A model generated the notes under the pieces. The model made no database searches and was not told the origin of the DNA. It was given only the letters and a program-made list of their open reading frames with translations. From Anabaena sp. UHCC 0187 (GTDB taxonomy: Bacteria; Cyanobacteriota; Cyanobacteriia; Cyanobacteriales; Nostocaceae): 64,000 nucleotides of DNA. Position 1 is the stretch's first letter, and the number at the start of each line of letters is the position of its first letter. Shown in pieces: positions 9,193-16,847 of this stretch. The DNA lies in the NCBI RefSeq assembly GCF_009712035.1, contig NZ_VILB01000014.1:26086-90085 (forward strand), read 5' to 3'. The position numbers and the translations under genes were made by a program.

Positions 9193-10470
9193 TTAATCTT
9201 CCTCCCTATTGTCAAATCTATCTTCATCTAATTCTAATTCTTCTTGGATTTCATCTTCTCGTTCGTTCATATCATCTTCATGATTTTGTGATTGATATTG
9301 CGCTCTCACCGCTGCAAATTTAGTATTTTCGGCTGCTTCGTCATATTTAGCCTGATCTTTGATATCAATTTTCCAACCGGTCAGCCGGGCTGCTAACCGC
9401 ACATTTTGCCCTTCTTTACCAATGGCCAAACTAAGTTGATCTTCAGCCACTAAAACGTGGGTTTGGCGGCTTTCTGGGTCCATAAGTCTGACTTCATCCA
9501 CCCGCGCTGGACTTAAGGCATTGGCAATATAGGTAGCTGGATCTGGAGACCAGCGAATGACATCAATTTTTTCACCGCGTAATTCATTAACTACCACTTG
9601 GATTCTTGATCCCCGCGCACCAATACAAGCCCCAACGGGGTCTACATCTCGATCTAGGGTATCAACGGCAATTTTTGTCCGGGGTCCAACATAACGAGAA
9701 GGGGGATTAGCTTCTCGCGCTACAGCCACAATTCGCACTACTTCATCTTCAATTTCTGGGACTTCGTTGGCGAATAGATAAACTACCAAACCGGCATCAG
9801 CACGAGATACCATCAATTGTGGCCCCCGTTGCTGCCCTTGGGAAACTTTTTTCAGATATACCTTAAAAGTTGCATTAGCCCGATAGTTATCGTTGGGTAG
9901 CTGTTCTCGTTTGGGTAATTCTGCTTCTACTTCTGATTGTCCAAATCCGCTACTAACTGCCAAAACTACGGATTGGCGTTCAAATCGCAATACTCTGGCT
10001 TGTAAAACCGTGCCTTCTAAGTCTTGAAACTCTTCCTGCACCATTTGGCGTTGTTGATCTCGCAATTTTTGCGCCAATACTTGCTTAGTTTGCATGGCTG
10101 CCATGCGCCCAAATTCTCCTTGATCTGGGGTGACATCCAAGACTACAGAATCTCCCAGTTGGGCTTCTGGGGCTACTTGCTGGACTTCGTCTAAGGAAAT
10201 TTGATGATCAGTGTTATTAACTGCTTCAACAATGGTTTTGGTGGAAAGAACCCGAAATCCTTCGCCCTCAATATCCAGTTCTACTTCAAAATTATCAAAA
10301 TATTCTTCATCAAATTGTCTGCGTTCTAAATTTTGGGCGCGACGATAACGTTCATAGCCCTTAATTAAGGCTTCTCTAATAGCTGCTTGTACAGCCAAAC
10401 GCGGTAAATTTCGTTCTTGACTAATACTTTCGATTAGCTCTTTTAATCCAGATAAGGTCACCATTGACAT
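9193..10470 (-). CDS. nusA: Transcription termination/antitermination factor NusA
   Basis: Binds RNA polymerase and nascent RNA and controls pausing, termination and antitermination. The 425-residue protein has the N-terminal polymerase-binding domain (LKELIESISQERNLPRLAVQAAIREAL), an S1 domain, and two KH domains containing GACIGARGSRIQ and AIGKEGQNVRLAARL. It ends in a very acidic tail of about 40 residues. It lacks the C-terminal acidic repeats of proteobacterial NusA, as is usual in cyanobacteria. The start may be ATG 10470 or the in-frame ATG two codons later. Confidence 0.97.
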   Translation of the reverse strand: MSMVTLSGLKELIESISQERNLPRLAVQAAIREALIKGYERYRRAQNLERRQFDEEYFDNFEVELDIEGEGFRVLSTKTIVEAVNNTDHQISLDEVQQVAPEAQLGDSVVLDVTPDQGEFGRMAAMQTKQVLAQKLRDQQRQMVQEEFQDLEGTVLQARVLRFERQSVVLAVSSGFGQSEVEAELPKREQLPNDNYRANATFKVYLKKVSQGQQRGPQLMVSRADAGLVVYLFANEVPEIEDEVVRIVAVAREANPPSRYVGPRTKIAVDTLDRDVDPVGACIGARGSRIQVVVNELRGEKIDVIRWSPDPATYIANALSPARVDEVRLMDPESRQTHVLVAEDQLSLAIGKEGQNVRLAARLTGWKIDIKDQAKYDEAAENTKFAAVRAQYQSQNHEDDMNEREDEIQEELELDEDRFDNREED

Positions 10471-10611
10471 ACGCAGTCTCCTAAAATTTTATGTAAGCAT
10501 TCAGCACAATTAGATAACTGGTAAGAAGTAATTGTTTTTCTTTTCTCCAATTACTCCTGACCAATTACCTTTTTACCAGTCCCTAATCCAAAGTCTAAAA
10601 TCTAAAATTGA

Positions 10612-11073
10612 TTAGCGACGCTCATCCATTTGTACTCTGGTAATGAGGTCACGGGGAATTTCCACTACACGACCTTTTTGATTAAGGTAAACTGTTGTTT
10701 CATCCCGACGAATCAATAGACCTATCCACTCTTGCTGTTGTTCGTAGGGTGGGGAAGTGGAAATAACTACAGGAAATCCTTTGAAGGAAATAAACTCCCT
10801 GTCTGTTACCAGTTGCCGTGAAATACCAGGACTGGATACTTCCAATACGTAAGCGTCTGGAATGATCTCTCCCGCATCTAATGAGGCTTCTAAGGCACGG
10901 CTCATCCTTTCACAATCATCCAGGCCAATGTCCTGTAGAGGATTAAAGATATCTACCCGCAAGACTGGGGGACGTTGGTTTGTATGAAAAACTATCCCAA
11001 CAATTTCCAATCCTAGTTCTGCTGCTACTGGTGTCGCCAAATCAATAATTTGTGGTATTAAAGGATGAGTCAT
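10612..11073 (-). CDS. rimP: Ribosome maturation factor RimP
   Basis: Needed for 30S subunit maturation. The protein is 153 residues from ATG 11073; the frame also runs from TTG 11085, but homologues start MTHPLIPQI. The family motifs [37 protein letters not shown] and FKGFPV are intact. It is the first gene of the rimP-nusA-ylxR-infB cluster, 141 bases before nusA. A terminator-like hairpin lies only 12 bases upstream of the ATG, so initiation of the whole operon may be set by attenuation. Confidence 0.95.
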   Translation of the reverse strand: MTHPLIPQIIDLATPVAAELGLEIVGIVFHTNQRPPVLRVDIFNPLQDIGLDDCERMSRALEASLDAGEIIPDAYVLEVSSPGISRQLVTDREFISFKGFPVVISTSPPYEQQQEWIGLLIRRDETTVYLNQKGRVVEIPRDLITRVQMDERR

Positions 11074-11085
11074 GGGAGAATTCAA

Positions 11086-11111
11086 TAAAAAAAGTGGGCT
11101 TCAACCCACTT
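11086..11111 (-). terminator. Intrinsic-terminator-like hairpin in the rimP leader
   Basis: On the minus strand, AAGTGGG-TTGAAG-CCCACTT (a 7-base perfect stem at 11092-11111) is followed at once by a run of seven T. The rimP ATG begins about 12 bases further on. It could end an upstream transcript or, more interestingly, attenuate the rimP-nusA-infB operon. Upstream in the same leader (about 11136-11160) GAAC-TAATGCA-GTTC could form a second stem. Confidence 0.7.
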
Positions 11112-11216
11112 CCTGCGATAGGGATATCTTCCAAGAAGTCTTGTGACGAACTGCATTAGTTCGCCCCTAAGATGAGTGTAGCGTATTTCTTTGGTTAGTC
11201 ATGACAGACTCTAAAA

Positions 11217-11250
11217 AATTGGTAATTGGTAATTGGTAATTGGTAATTGG
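11217..11250. repeat. Heptamer tandem repeat (GGTAATT units)
   Basis: Four to five direct copies of the 7-base unit GGTAATT lie between the divergently transcribed rimP and MDR genes. STRR-type repeat. Confidence 0.85.
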
Positions 11251-11395
11251 GAAAATCCCTATTCCCTAGCTTGTGATTGTAGTTAAAGCAGAGATCGTAA
11301 ATTTTTGTAAACAAAACGGAGTCGCTATCCTAATTATTGAAGGTTATTCATTTTTTGTAGTTTTACTTAAATAAGTACACTGAGGAGAAAAAACC

Positions 11396-12388
11396 ATGAA
11401 AGCAATATTAATGACAGCAGCGGGTAAACCAGAAGTTTTAGAGTTACAAGAAGTTAGCCAACCCATAGCAACAAATAAAGAAATTTTAGTTCGGATCTTA
11501 GCGGCTGGTGTTAACCCTATTGATACCAAATTACGGCAACGGGGGACATTTTACCCTGAACAAATGCCAGCTATTTTAGGATGTGATGGTGCGGGGATAG
11601 TAGAGGCTGTGGGTACTGATGTGCAAAAATTTGGCGTTGGTGATGAAGTATATTTTTGCTATGGTGGTTTAGGTGCAAAGCCAGGCAATTATGCTGAATA
11701 TACCACTGTTGATGAACGATTTGTGGCCTTCAAACCTAAATCAGTTTCTTTTGCAGAAGCAGCCGCAGCACCTCTGGTGTTAATCACTGCTTGGGAAGCT
11801 TTATATGAACGGGGAAGACTTGAACCAGGTGAGAAGGTATTAGTTCATGCTGGTGCTGGTGGTGTTGGTCATGTGGCTATTCAATTAGCTAAACTTAAAG
11901 GTGCAGAGGTAGCGACTACAGTTAGTTCTTTAGAAAAGGCCAAGTTTGTCACTAAAATTGGTGCTGATCAGGTCATTCTTTATCAAGAAACTGATTTTGT
12001 CAACTCTGTATTAGACTGGACTAATAATCAAGGTGTAGATTTAGTTTTTGATACTGTTGGTGGTGATATTTTTGAAAAATCTTTTCCCGCAGTGCGAGTT
12101 TATGGAGATATTATCACTATTCTTGAACCCAAAGCTAACACTGTTTGGAAAGTTGCTAGAAATAGAAATCTCCGCATTGGTTTAGAATTAATGCTGACAC
12201 CGATGCTGTTAGGAAATGTGGAAGCATTAACACATCATGGGGAAATTCTGCAACAGTGCGCTACTTGGATAGATGAGGGTAAGTTAAAAATTGCAGTTAG
12301 TCAGACGTTTCCCTTAGCAGAAGCAGCAAAAGCACACGCTTTAGTTGAAACTGGTTCTATGCTGGGTAAGGTTGTTTTATTGAATTAA
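11396..12388 (+). CDS. Zinc-independent MDR oxidoreductase (quinone reductase-like)
   Basis: NADPH-dependent medium-chain dehydrogenase/reductase, probably reducing quinones or reactive enones. The 330-residue protein has the N-terminal GroES-like domain, with AGVNPIDTKLRQRG and GCDGAGIVEAVG. The Rossmann domain carries HAGAGGVGHVAIQLAKLKGAEV near residue 150. The Cys/His zinc ligands of true alcohol dehydrogenases are not evident, which places it in the quinone oxidoreductase (QOR-like) branch. The ATG follows GAGGAG with an 8-base spacer. It may be followed in the same unit by the pentapeptide-repeat gene 16 bases later. Confidence 0.9.
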   Translation: MKAILMTAAGKPEVLELQEVSQPIATNKEILVRILAAGVNPIDTKLRQRGTFYPEQMPAILGCDGAGIVEAVGTDVQKFGVGDEVYFCYGGLGAKPGNYAEYTTVDERFVAFKPKSVSFAEAAAAPLVLITAWEALYERGRLEPGEKVLVHAGAGGVGHVAIQLAKLKGAEVATTVSSLEKAKFVTKIGADQVILYQETDFVNSVLDWTNNQGVDLVFDTVGGDIFEKSFPAVRVYGDIITILEPKANTVWKVARNRNLRIGLELMLTPMLLGNVEALTHHGEILQQCATWIDEGKLKIAVSQTFPLAEAAKAHALVETGSMLGKVVLLN

Positions 12389-12404
12389 TAATTAAGTAGG
12401 AAAT

Positions 12405-14699
12405 TTGTTGAGATTATTTTATAAATTTAGATATTTACAAAGATGGGGAAATACTCAACTTTGGCAAATAAAAAACACGATTAAACAAATAAATTCATTA
12501 TCTGCGGAATCAGAAAAAAGCATGATATCTAAATCCGCATTTATATGGTTTATTTGTATATGCGCTATAGTTATATTTTTATTTCCTATTCCTACTTTTG
12601 CAGTTCAGAATGAACAAATCAATTTAACTTGGGAATTGTTACAAGAACGAGTTAAATCACCAATTTTGCGAGAAGGTAATTTAACTGTAGATTTAAGAAA
12701 AATGGTAATTGATTTACGTCCTGAAAATGCTATTTTTCGGGATAATTTTTACCAATTACTCAGAAAAGAATTACAAAAAACTGGTGCGAAGGCTTTAGGT
12801 TTAGATTTGAGTAATTCTGTAATTGAAGGTGATTTTTCTGGGAGTGATTTGGGTTTAAGAACTCCTCTTTATGCTCAAGGTATAGCCCAAATTTTTACAC
12901 CTATGGAACAGGAACAACTAGAAAGTCTCCGTTCTGTATGTTTACAATCTTTAGCAGTGGCTTTTCCTAATGCTAAAGATTGTAAATCTTTGTTGAGCAA
13001 TCAGTCAAATAATTCTAGCAATATTGCTGTGTTCCGTGGGGCTTTAATTATGGTAGAAAGCCGTTTTAATGGGGAGGTAAAATTCCCGAATACGTTCTTT
13101 CTTCAGTCTGTAAATGCTCAAGGAGCAAATTTTTTAAAGCCTACTAATTGGGATGAATCTAGATTTGGTAGAACTGTGAGTTTTAGTGGTGCTATTTTTC
13201 ACGCACCTAGTAGTTTTCAAGGAAGTATTTTCTTTGAGAAATCTAATTTTCAAAATAGCAAATTTCTAGATTCTGCTAATTTCCAAGGTGATGTATTTTG
13301 TAATGATGCAAAATTTACTCAAGGAAAATTCCAGCAATTAGCAAAGTTTAATAGTAGTTCTTGGCAAGGAAAAGCTAATTTTTCTAGTGTGATTTTTAAT
13401 AATCAGGTACAATTTAATAAGGCTAATTTTTATCAATTTCTATTAATGAAAGACGCTGTTTTTAAACAAGTGCTGATTTTTAGAGAATCTGAATTTAATC
13501 AATCTGTTGATTTGCAGGGTGCAAGTATTCTTAATCAAGCTGATTTTAGTGATGTTAAGTTTGCAGAAACAGCATTTTTAAATGTTCCTGGGTTGGTGTT
13601 TAATTCTAACCAAGCGAAAATTTTAGGTAATGTGGGGGAAATTGGCAAAAAAATGATTGTCCCCACATTAAGAGGTAATCAAACTATTTTGCGGAATTTA
13701 AGTCAAAATTTCCGGCTTCAGCAACAGGTTAGTGACGCAAATCAGTTGGAATATACAAAACAACGTTTAAGATTAATTGAATTGAGTAATCAGTTAGTAG
13801 CTGTTAATATTAATACTGCTTCTGTTAATAGGTTGATAAATTTGGGTTTTTCAGCAACCCAAGTGACTGAAATTATCCAAATTCGTAAAATTAAACATTT
13901 TCGGAATATCAGCGAATTACTGGTTTTACCAGATGTGGATTTAGAAATATATAATCAGTTAAGTGATAAAATTATTGCCATTGAACCTCTAGTTCTAAGC
14001 GGTTGGTTAGTTAAATCTTTGAGTTGGTTATTATTAAGTTTATTATTATTATTAAGTGGCTATGGTACAAATTTTTGGTTAGTATTTGGAGTAGGTGGTG
14101 TAGTTATTTCCTGTTTTGGTGTATTATTTTGGTTAGTTGATCGCTATCGTCGTTTGTCTCCTGTGCCAATTATTCCTAGATATTATGAAACTATTTGTAT
14201 ATTATTTAGTTTTACCTGTTTAATATCTGGTAGTTTATTAGCAATTTTCCGGAATTCTGGTAGTCCTTGGTTAACTCTACTTTGCTTATTTATCATCATT
14301 TTTCCCATACCAGGGATGTTAGTATGGCGACTTTATCAACAGGGACGTTATCATGATTTAATGGATATATCCTATCTAACAGAAGATGGGACATTAAGGC
14401 AGTTAAGATTATTAATTGGGAGATTACCAGTTATTCCTAGAAATCCCAGTTTTCGGGAAAGATATATGCCGCTATTATGGGATAGACGGTGGAATTGGTT
14501 GAATTATTATGATTTTAGTTTGAATAATTTGGTGCGATTAGGATTTAATGATATTCGTTTACGAGATGAACATTTACCGGGAATTATCTCTACTCTAGCT
14601 TGGTATCAATGGAGTTTAGGCTTACTTTATATTATTTTAGCTGGTTGGACTCTCTCGCGGACTATTCCCGGATTGAATTTATTGATTTATCTCAAATAA
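12405..14699 (+). CDS. Pentapeptide-repeat membrane protein with helix-hairpin-helix segment
   Basis: Unusual 764-residue fusion. A hydrophobic segment near residues 40-68 (FIWFICICAIVIFLF, then TFAVQ) could be a signal anchor. A soluble region follows, then degenerate pentapeptide repeats (A/F-x-N/D-F pattern) at about 230-395. A ComEA-like helix-hairpin-helix stretch beginning VNINTASVNRLINLG lies near 467. Three or four membrane helices and a polar C-terminal domain end the protein. Function unknown; pentapeptide solenoids serve as protein-interaction scaffolds. The frame opens at TTG 12405, or TTG 12408 with AGGA upstream; ATG 12522 is a later alternative. Probably co-transcribed with the MDR gene. 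Confidence 0.8.
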   Translation: MLRLFYKFRYLQRWGNTQLWQIKNTIKQINSLSAESEKSMISKSAFIWFICICAIVIFLFPIPTFAVQNEQINLTWELLQERVKSPILREGNLTVDLRKMVIDLRPENAIFRDNFYQLLRKELQKTGAKALGLDLSNSVIEGDFSGSDLGLRTPLYAQGIAQIFTPMEQEQLESLRSVCLQSLAVAFPNAKDCKSLLSNQSNNSSNIAVFRGALIMVESRFNGEVKFPNTFFLQSVNAQGANFLKPTNWDESRFGRTVSFSGAIFHAPSSFQGSIFFEKSNFQNSKFLDSANFQGDVFCNDAKFTQGKFQQLAKFNSSSWQGKANFSSVIFNNQVQFNKANFYQFLLMKDAVFKQVLIFRESEFNQSVDLQGASILNQADFSDVKFAETAFLNVPGLVFNSNQAKILGNVGEIGKKMIVPTLRGNQTILRNLSQNFRLQQQVSDANQLEYTKQRLRLIELSNQLVAVNINTASVNRLINLGFSATQVTEIIQIRKIKHFRNISELLVLPDVDLEIYNQLSDKIIAIEPLVLSGWLVKSLSWLLLSLLLLLSGYGTNFWLVFGVGGVVISCFGVLFWLVDRYRRLSPVPIIPRYYETICILFSFTCLISGSLLAIFRNSGSPWLTLLCLFIIIFPIPGMLVWRLYQQGRYHDLMDISYLTEDGTLRQLRLLIGRLPVIPRNPSFRERYMPLLWDRRWNWLNYYDFSLNNLVRLGFNDIRLRDEHLPGIISTLAWYQWSLGLLYIILAGWTLSRTIPGLNLLIYLK

Positions 14700-14703
14700 A
14701 TTA

Positions 14704-14738
14704 AAGATCCCTAATTTTTCTAAAAGCTTAGGGATCTT
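14704..14738. terminator. Bidirectional hairpin between convergent genes
   Basis: A perfect 11-base inverted repeat, AAGATCCCTAA (14704-14714) and TTAGGGATCTT (14728-14738), lies directly after the pentapeptide gene and before the convergent small gene. It lacks a strong T-tract but is well placed to end transcripts from both sides. Confidence 0.55.
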
Positions 14739-14797
14739 GTATAAGTATAATTGAGGATAGCTGTACATATTTTCTTTGATTTATTTAGCAATAAAAA

Positions 14798-15001
14798 TTA
14801 ATCTATTACTTTAATAAATCCACTGCGTAAGCCGTCAAATACACGGGTAATTTGTCTGCGTTCATTTTCGTCTAATCCTTCTTTTGATAGGAGAGTAGAC
14901 ATGAGTAGCTGCTGATCTTGTCGCGTAATTCTGCGAATAGAAAATATGCGTTGCAATACTGTTTCTAATAGCATTTGACCGGAGTTATTATGATTCCACA
15001 T
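14798..15001 (-). CDS. Conserved small cyanobacterial protein, 67 residues
   Basis: Short helical protein whose core (RRITRQDQQLLMSTLLSK, then a DENERRQITRVFDGLRSG segment) I recognise as recurring in cyanobacterial genomes, without a known function. ATG 15001 is preferred over the in-frame TTG 15013 because homologues begin just before the MLLETVLQRIF helix. No membrane segment or Cys motif is seen. It is monocistronic, convergent with the pentapeptide gene and divergent from the MTA phosphorylase gene. Confidence 0.7.
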   Translation of the reverse strand: MWNHNNSGQMLLETVLQRIFSIRRITRQDQQLLMSTLLSKEGLDENERRQITRVFDGLRSGFIKVID

Positions 15002-15185
15002 ATTCTTTACCAAAAATTTATTTTTTATCGCCTATAAAACTAAGGTATATTAATTCAGATATTTTTTGTACTCGTATGTCTACGGAATTATGAAAATCCA
15101 GTATTTATAGATTTTGTGCATCTTTAACTAAGCGGATTTACAGTAAAATTACCTGTTAGACCAATTAATCACAAGGTTGATAATT

Positions 15186-16058
15186 ATGGCTGTAGCTAAG
15201 ATTGGAATCATTGGTGGGAGTGGGTTGTATAAGATGGAAGCACTTAAAGATGTGGAGGAAATAGAAATTTCTACGCCTTTTGGTTCACCGTCAGATGCGA
15301 TTATTCTCGGAACTTTAGAGGAAACACGAGTGGCTTTTTTAGCGCGTCATGGTCGTAATCATACGTTGTTACCTTCGGAGTTGCCATTTCGGGCTAATAT
15401 TTATGCCATGAAGCAATTGGGGATAGAATACCTGATTTCTGCTAGTGCTGTGGGTTCTTTGAAGGCTGAAGCTAAACCCCTGGATATGGTAATTCCCGAT
15501 CAGTTTATTGACAGAACCAAGAATCGCATTTCTACCTTCTTTGGTGAGGGGATTGTGGCGCATATTGCTTTTGGTGAGCCGATTTGCAGGAATTTAGCTG
15601 GGGTTTTAGCTGAGGCGATCGCTTCTTTAAGTTTACCAGACGTAACTTTACATCATGGGGGAACTTACGTATGTATGGAAGGCCCCGCATTTTCCACTAA
15701 GGCTGAGTCTAATCTCTATCGGAGTTGGGATGCTACGGTGATTGGGATGACAAATGTACCGGAAGCGAAGTTAGCACGAGAAGCGGAAATCGCTTATGCA
15801 ACCTTGGCGCTGGTGACGGATTATGATTGTTGGCATTCCGATCATGATAGTGTGACGGTGGAAATGGTAATAGGTAATTTACATAAAAATGCGGCAAATG
15901 CACAAAAGGTCATTCAAGAAACTGTGCAGCGGTTAAGTGCAAATCCCCCCTCTAGTGAGGCGCATTCGGCTTTGAAGTATGCAATTTTGACAAATTTGGA
16001 GAAAGCACCAGCAGCAACTAAGGAAAAGCTTAGTTTGTTGTTGGATAAGTATTTGTAA
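15186..16058 (+). CDS. mtnP: S-methyl-5'-thioadenosine phosphorylase
   Basis: Cleaves methylthioadenosine with phosphate to adenine and methylthioribose-1-phosphate, feeding methionine salvage and recycling the polyamine by-product. The 290-residue protein carries the family motifs [50 protein letters not shown] and [18 protein letters not shown], plus the substrate-site Asp in LVTDYDCWH. Start ATG 15186 follows AAGG with a 9-base spacer; the frame's TTG at 15177 is less likely. It is followed by a hairpin that overlaps the end of the convergent Uma2 gene. Confidence 0.95.
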   Translation: MAVAKIGIIGGSGLYKMEALKDVEEIEISTPFGSPSDAIILGTLEETRVAFLARHGRNHTLLPSELPFRANIYAMKQLGIEYLISASAVGSLKAEAKPLDMVIPDQFIDRTKNRISTFFGEGIVAHIAFGEPICRNLAGVLAEAIASLSLPDVTLHHGGTYVCMEGPAFSTKAESNLYRSWDATVIGMTNVPEAKLAREAEIAYATLALVTDYDCWHSDHDSVTVEMVIGNLHKNAANAQKVIQETVQRLSANPPSSEAHSALKYAILTNLEKAPAATKEKLSLLLDKYL

Positions 16059-16060
16059 GG

Positions 16061-16110
16061 AAATAGGGGGGAAAGATAAAAATTCTTTCTCCATCTCTAT
16101 TTTATTTTTT
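16061..16110 (+). terminator. Terminator between mtnP and the Uma2 gene
   Basis: An extended hairpin pairs AAATAG near 16061 with CTATTT near 16097, and GGAAAGA with TCTTTCT inside. It is followed by TTATTTTTT on the plus strand and overlaps the stop codon of the convergent gene. Confidence 0.7.
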
Positions 16111-16693
16111 CTCGAAAGGCGATTGCTGCATCTAAAGGATAATCTGCAATGACATATTGTGCTAACATTGTTAAATCTAAATCTGGTAATAATTCACTTT
16201 TTATAAGCAGTTGATAACTTTCATCGTGTAAATGATAAACTGTAAATTGATTATTAATAAAAAACCAAACTTCCTTGATACCCAATCTTTTATAAACTTC
16301 TAATTTATCAATACCTCCACTACTAAAAACAATTTCAATTGCCAAATCAGGAAACTCTTTTTCTGTACCTATACAATAAGATTCATCTGGTTCTACTCCT
16401 CCTCTTTTTGATTTTTTGCGGAAAGTTGTAGAACCGAGGGGAAAATAAGGAATGCGTTTTTCTTGAAAGTAAATTTCTAGTAAAGATCCAGTAATAGTTT
16501 TTCGAGTTTCGTGGCGACGATTTGGTGACATTAATTCTATTACTCCGTCTAAATATGTAATTCTATATTCTAAGTTGTCACCTAAATCATTAAGTAAGGT
16601 TTCATAACTTTCCCAACTCACACCAGTTATAATTTGTCGTTCTTCTGGATCTTGTGCTTGCAGTATTTCTGATAATTCTTGAAGTAAAACCAT
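16097..16693 (-). CDS. Uma2 family protein (DUF820, PD-(D/E)XK fold)
   Basis: Member of a restriction-endonuclease-fold family massively expanded in cyanobacteria, with no settled function. The 198-residue protein has the usual layout: an N-terminal helix, RITYLDGVIELMSP, PDESYCIG, and the core PDLAIEIVFSSGGIDKLEVYKRLGIKEVWFF. The D, E and K positions of the nuclease fold appear present. It is monocistronic and convergent with mtnP. Two further Uma2 genes lie in this window (38675-39238 and 40121-40738); they are clearly divergent paralogues, not recent copies. Confidence 0.93.
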   Translation of the reverse strand: MVLLQELSEILQAQDPEERQIITGVSWESYETLLNDLGDNLEYRITYLDGVIELMSPNRRHETRKTITGSLLEIYFQEKRIPYFPLGSTTFRKKSKRGGVEPDESYCIGTEKEFPDLAIEIVFSSGGIDKLEVYKRLGIKEVWFFINNQFTVYHLHDESYQLLIKSELLPDLDLTMLAQYVIADYPLDAAIAFREKIK

Positions 16694-16847
16694 AGTAGTT
16701 ATTAAGACGGAATTATTGCTAGTTTTATTATACTTGGTTTGAGGGTTTATTGTTGATTAATGAGTAGGAGTAGCAGCTTGAATCCTGACTCCTGACTCCT
16801 AGTCCATGACTTACGTCACGCTACGCTTCGCTATCAGCAAACCCTAC

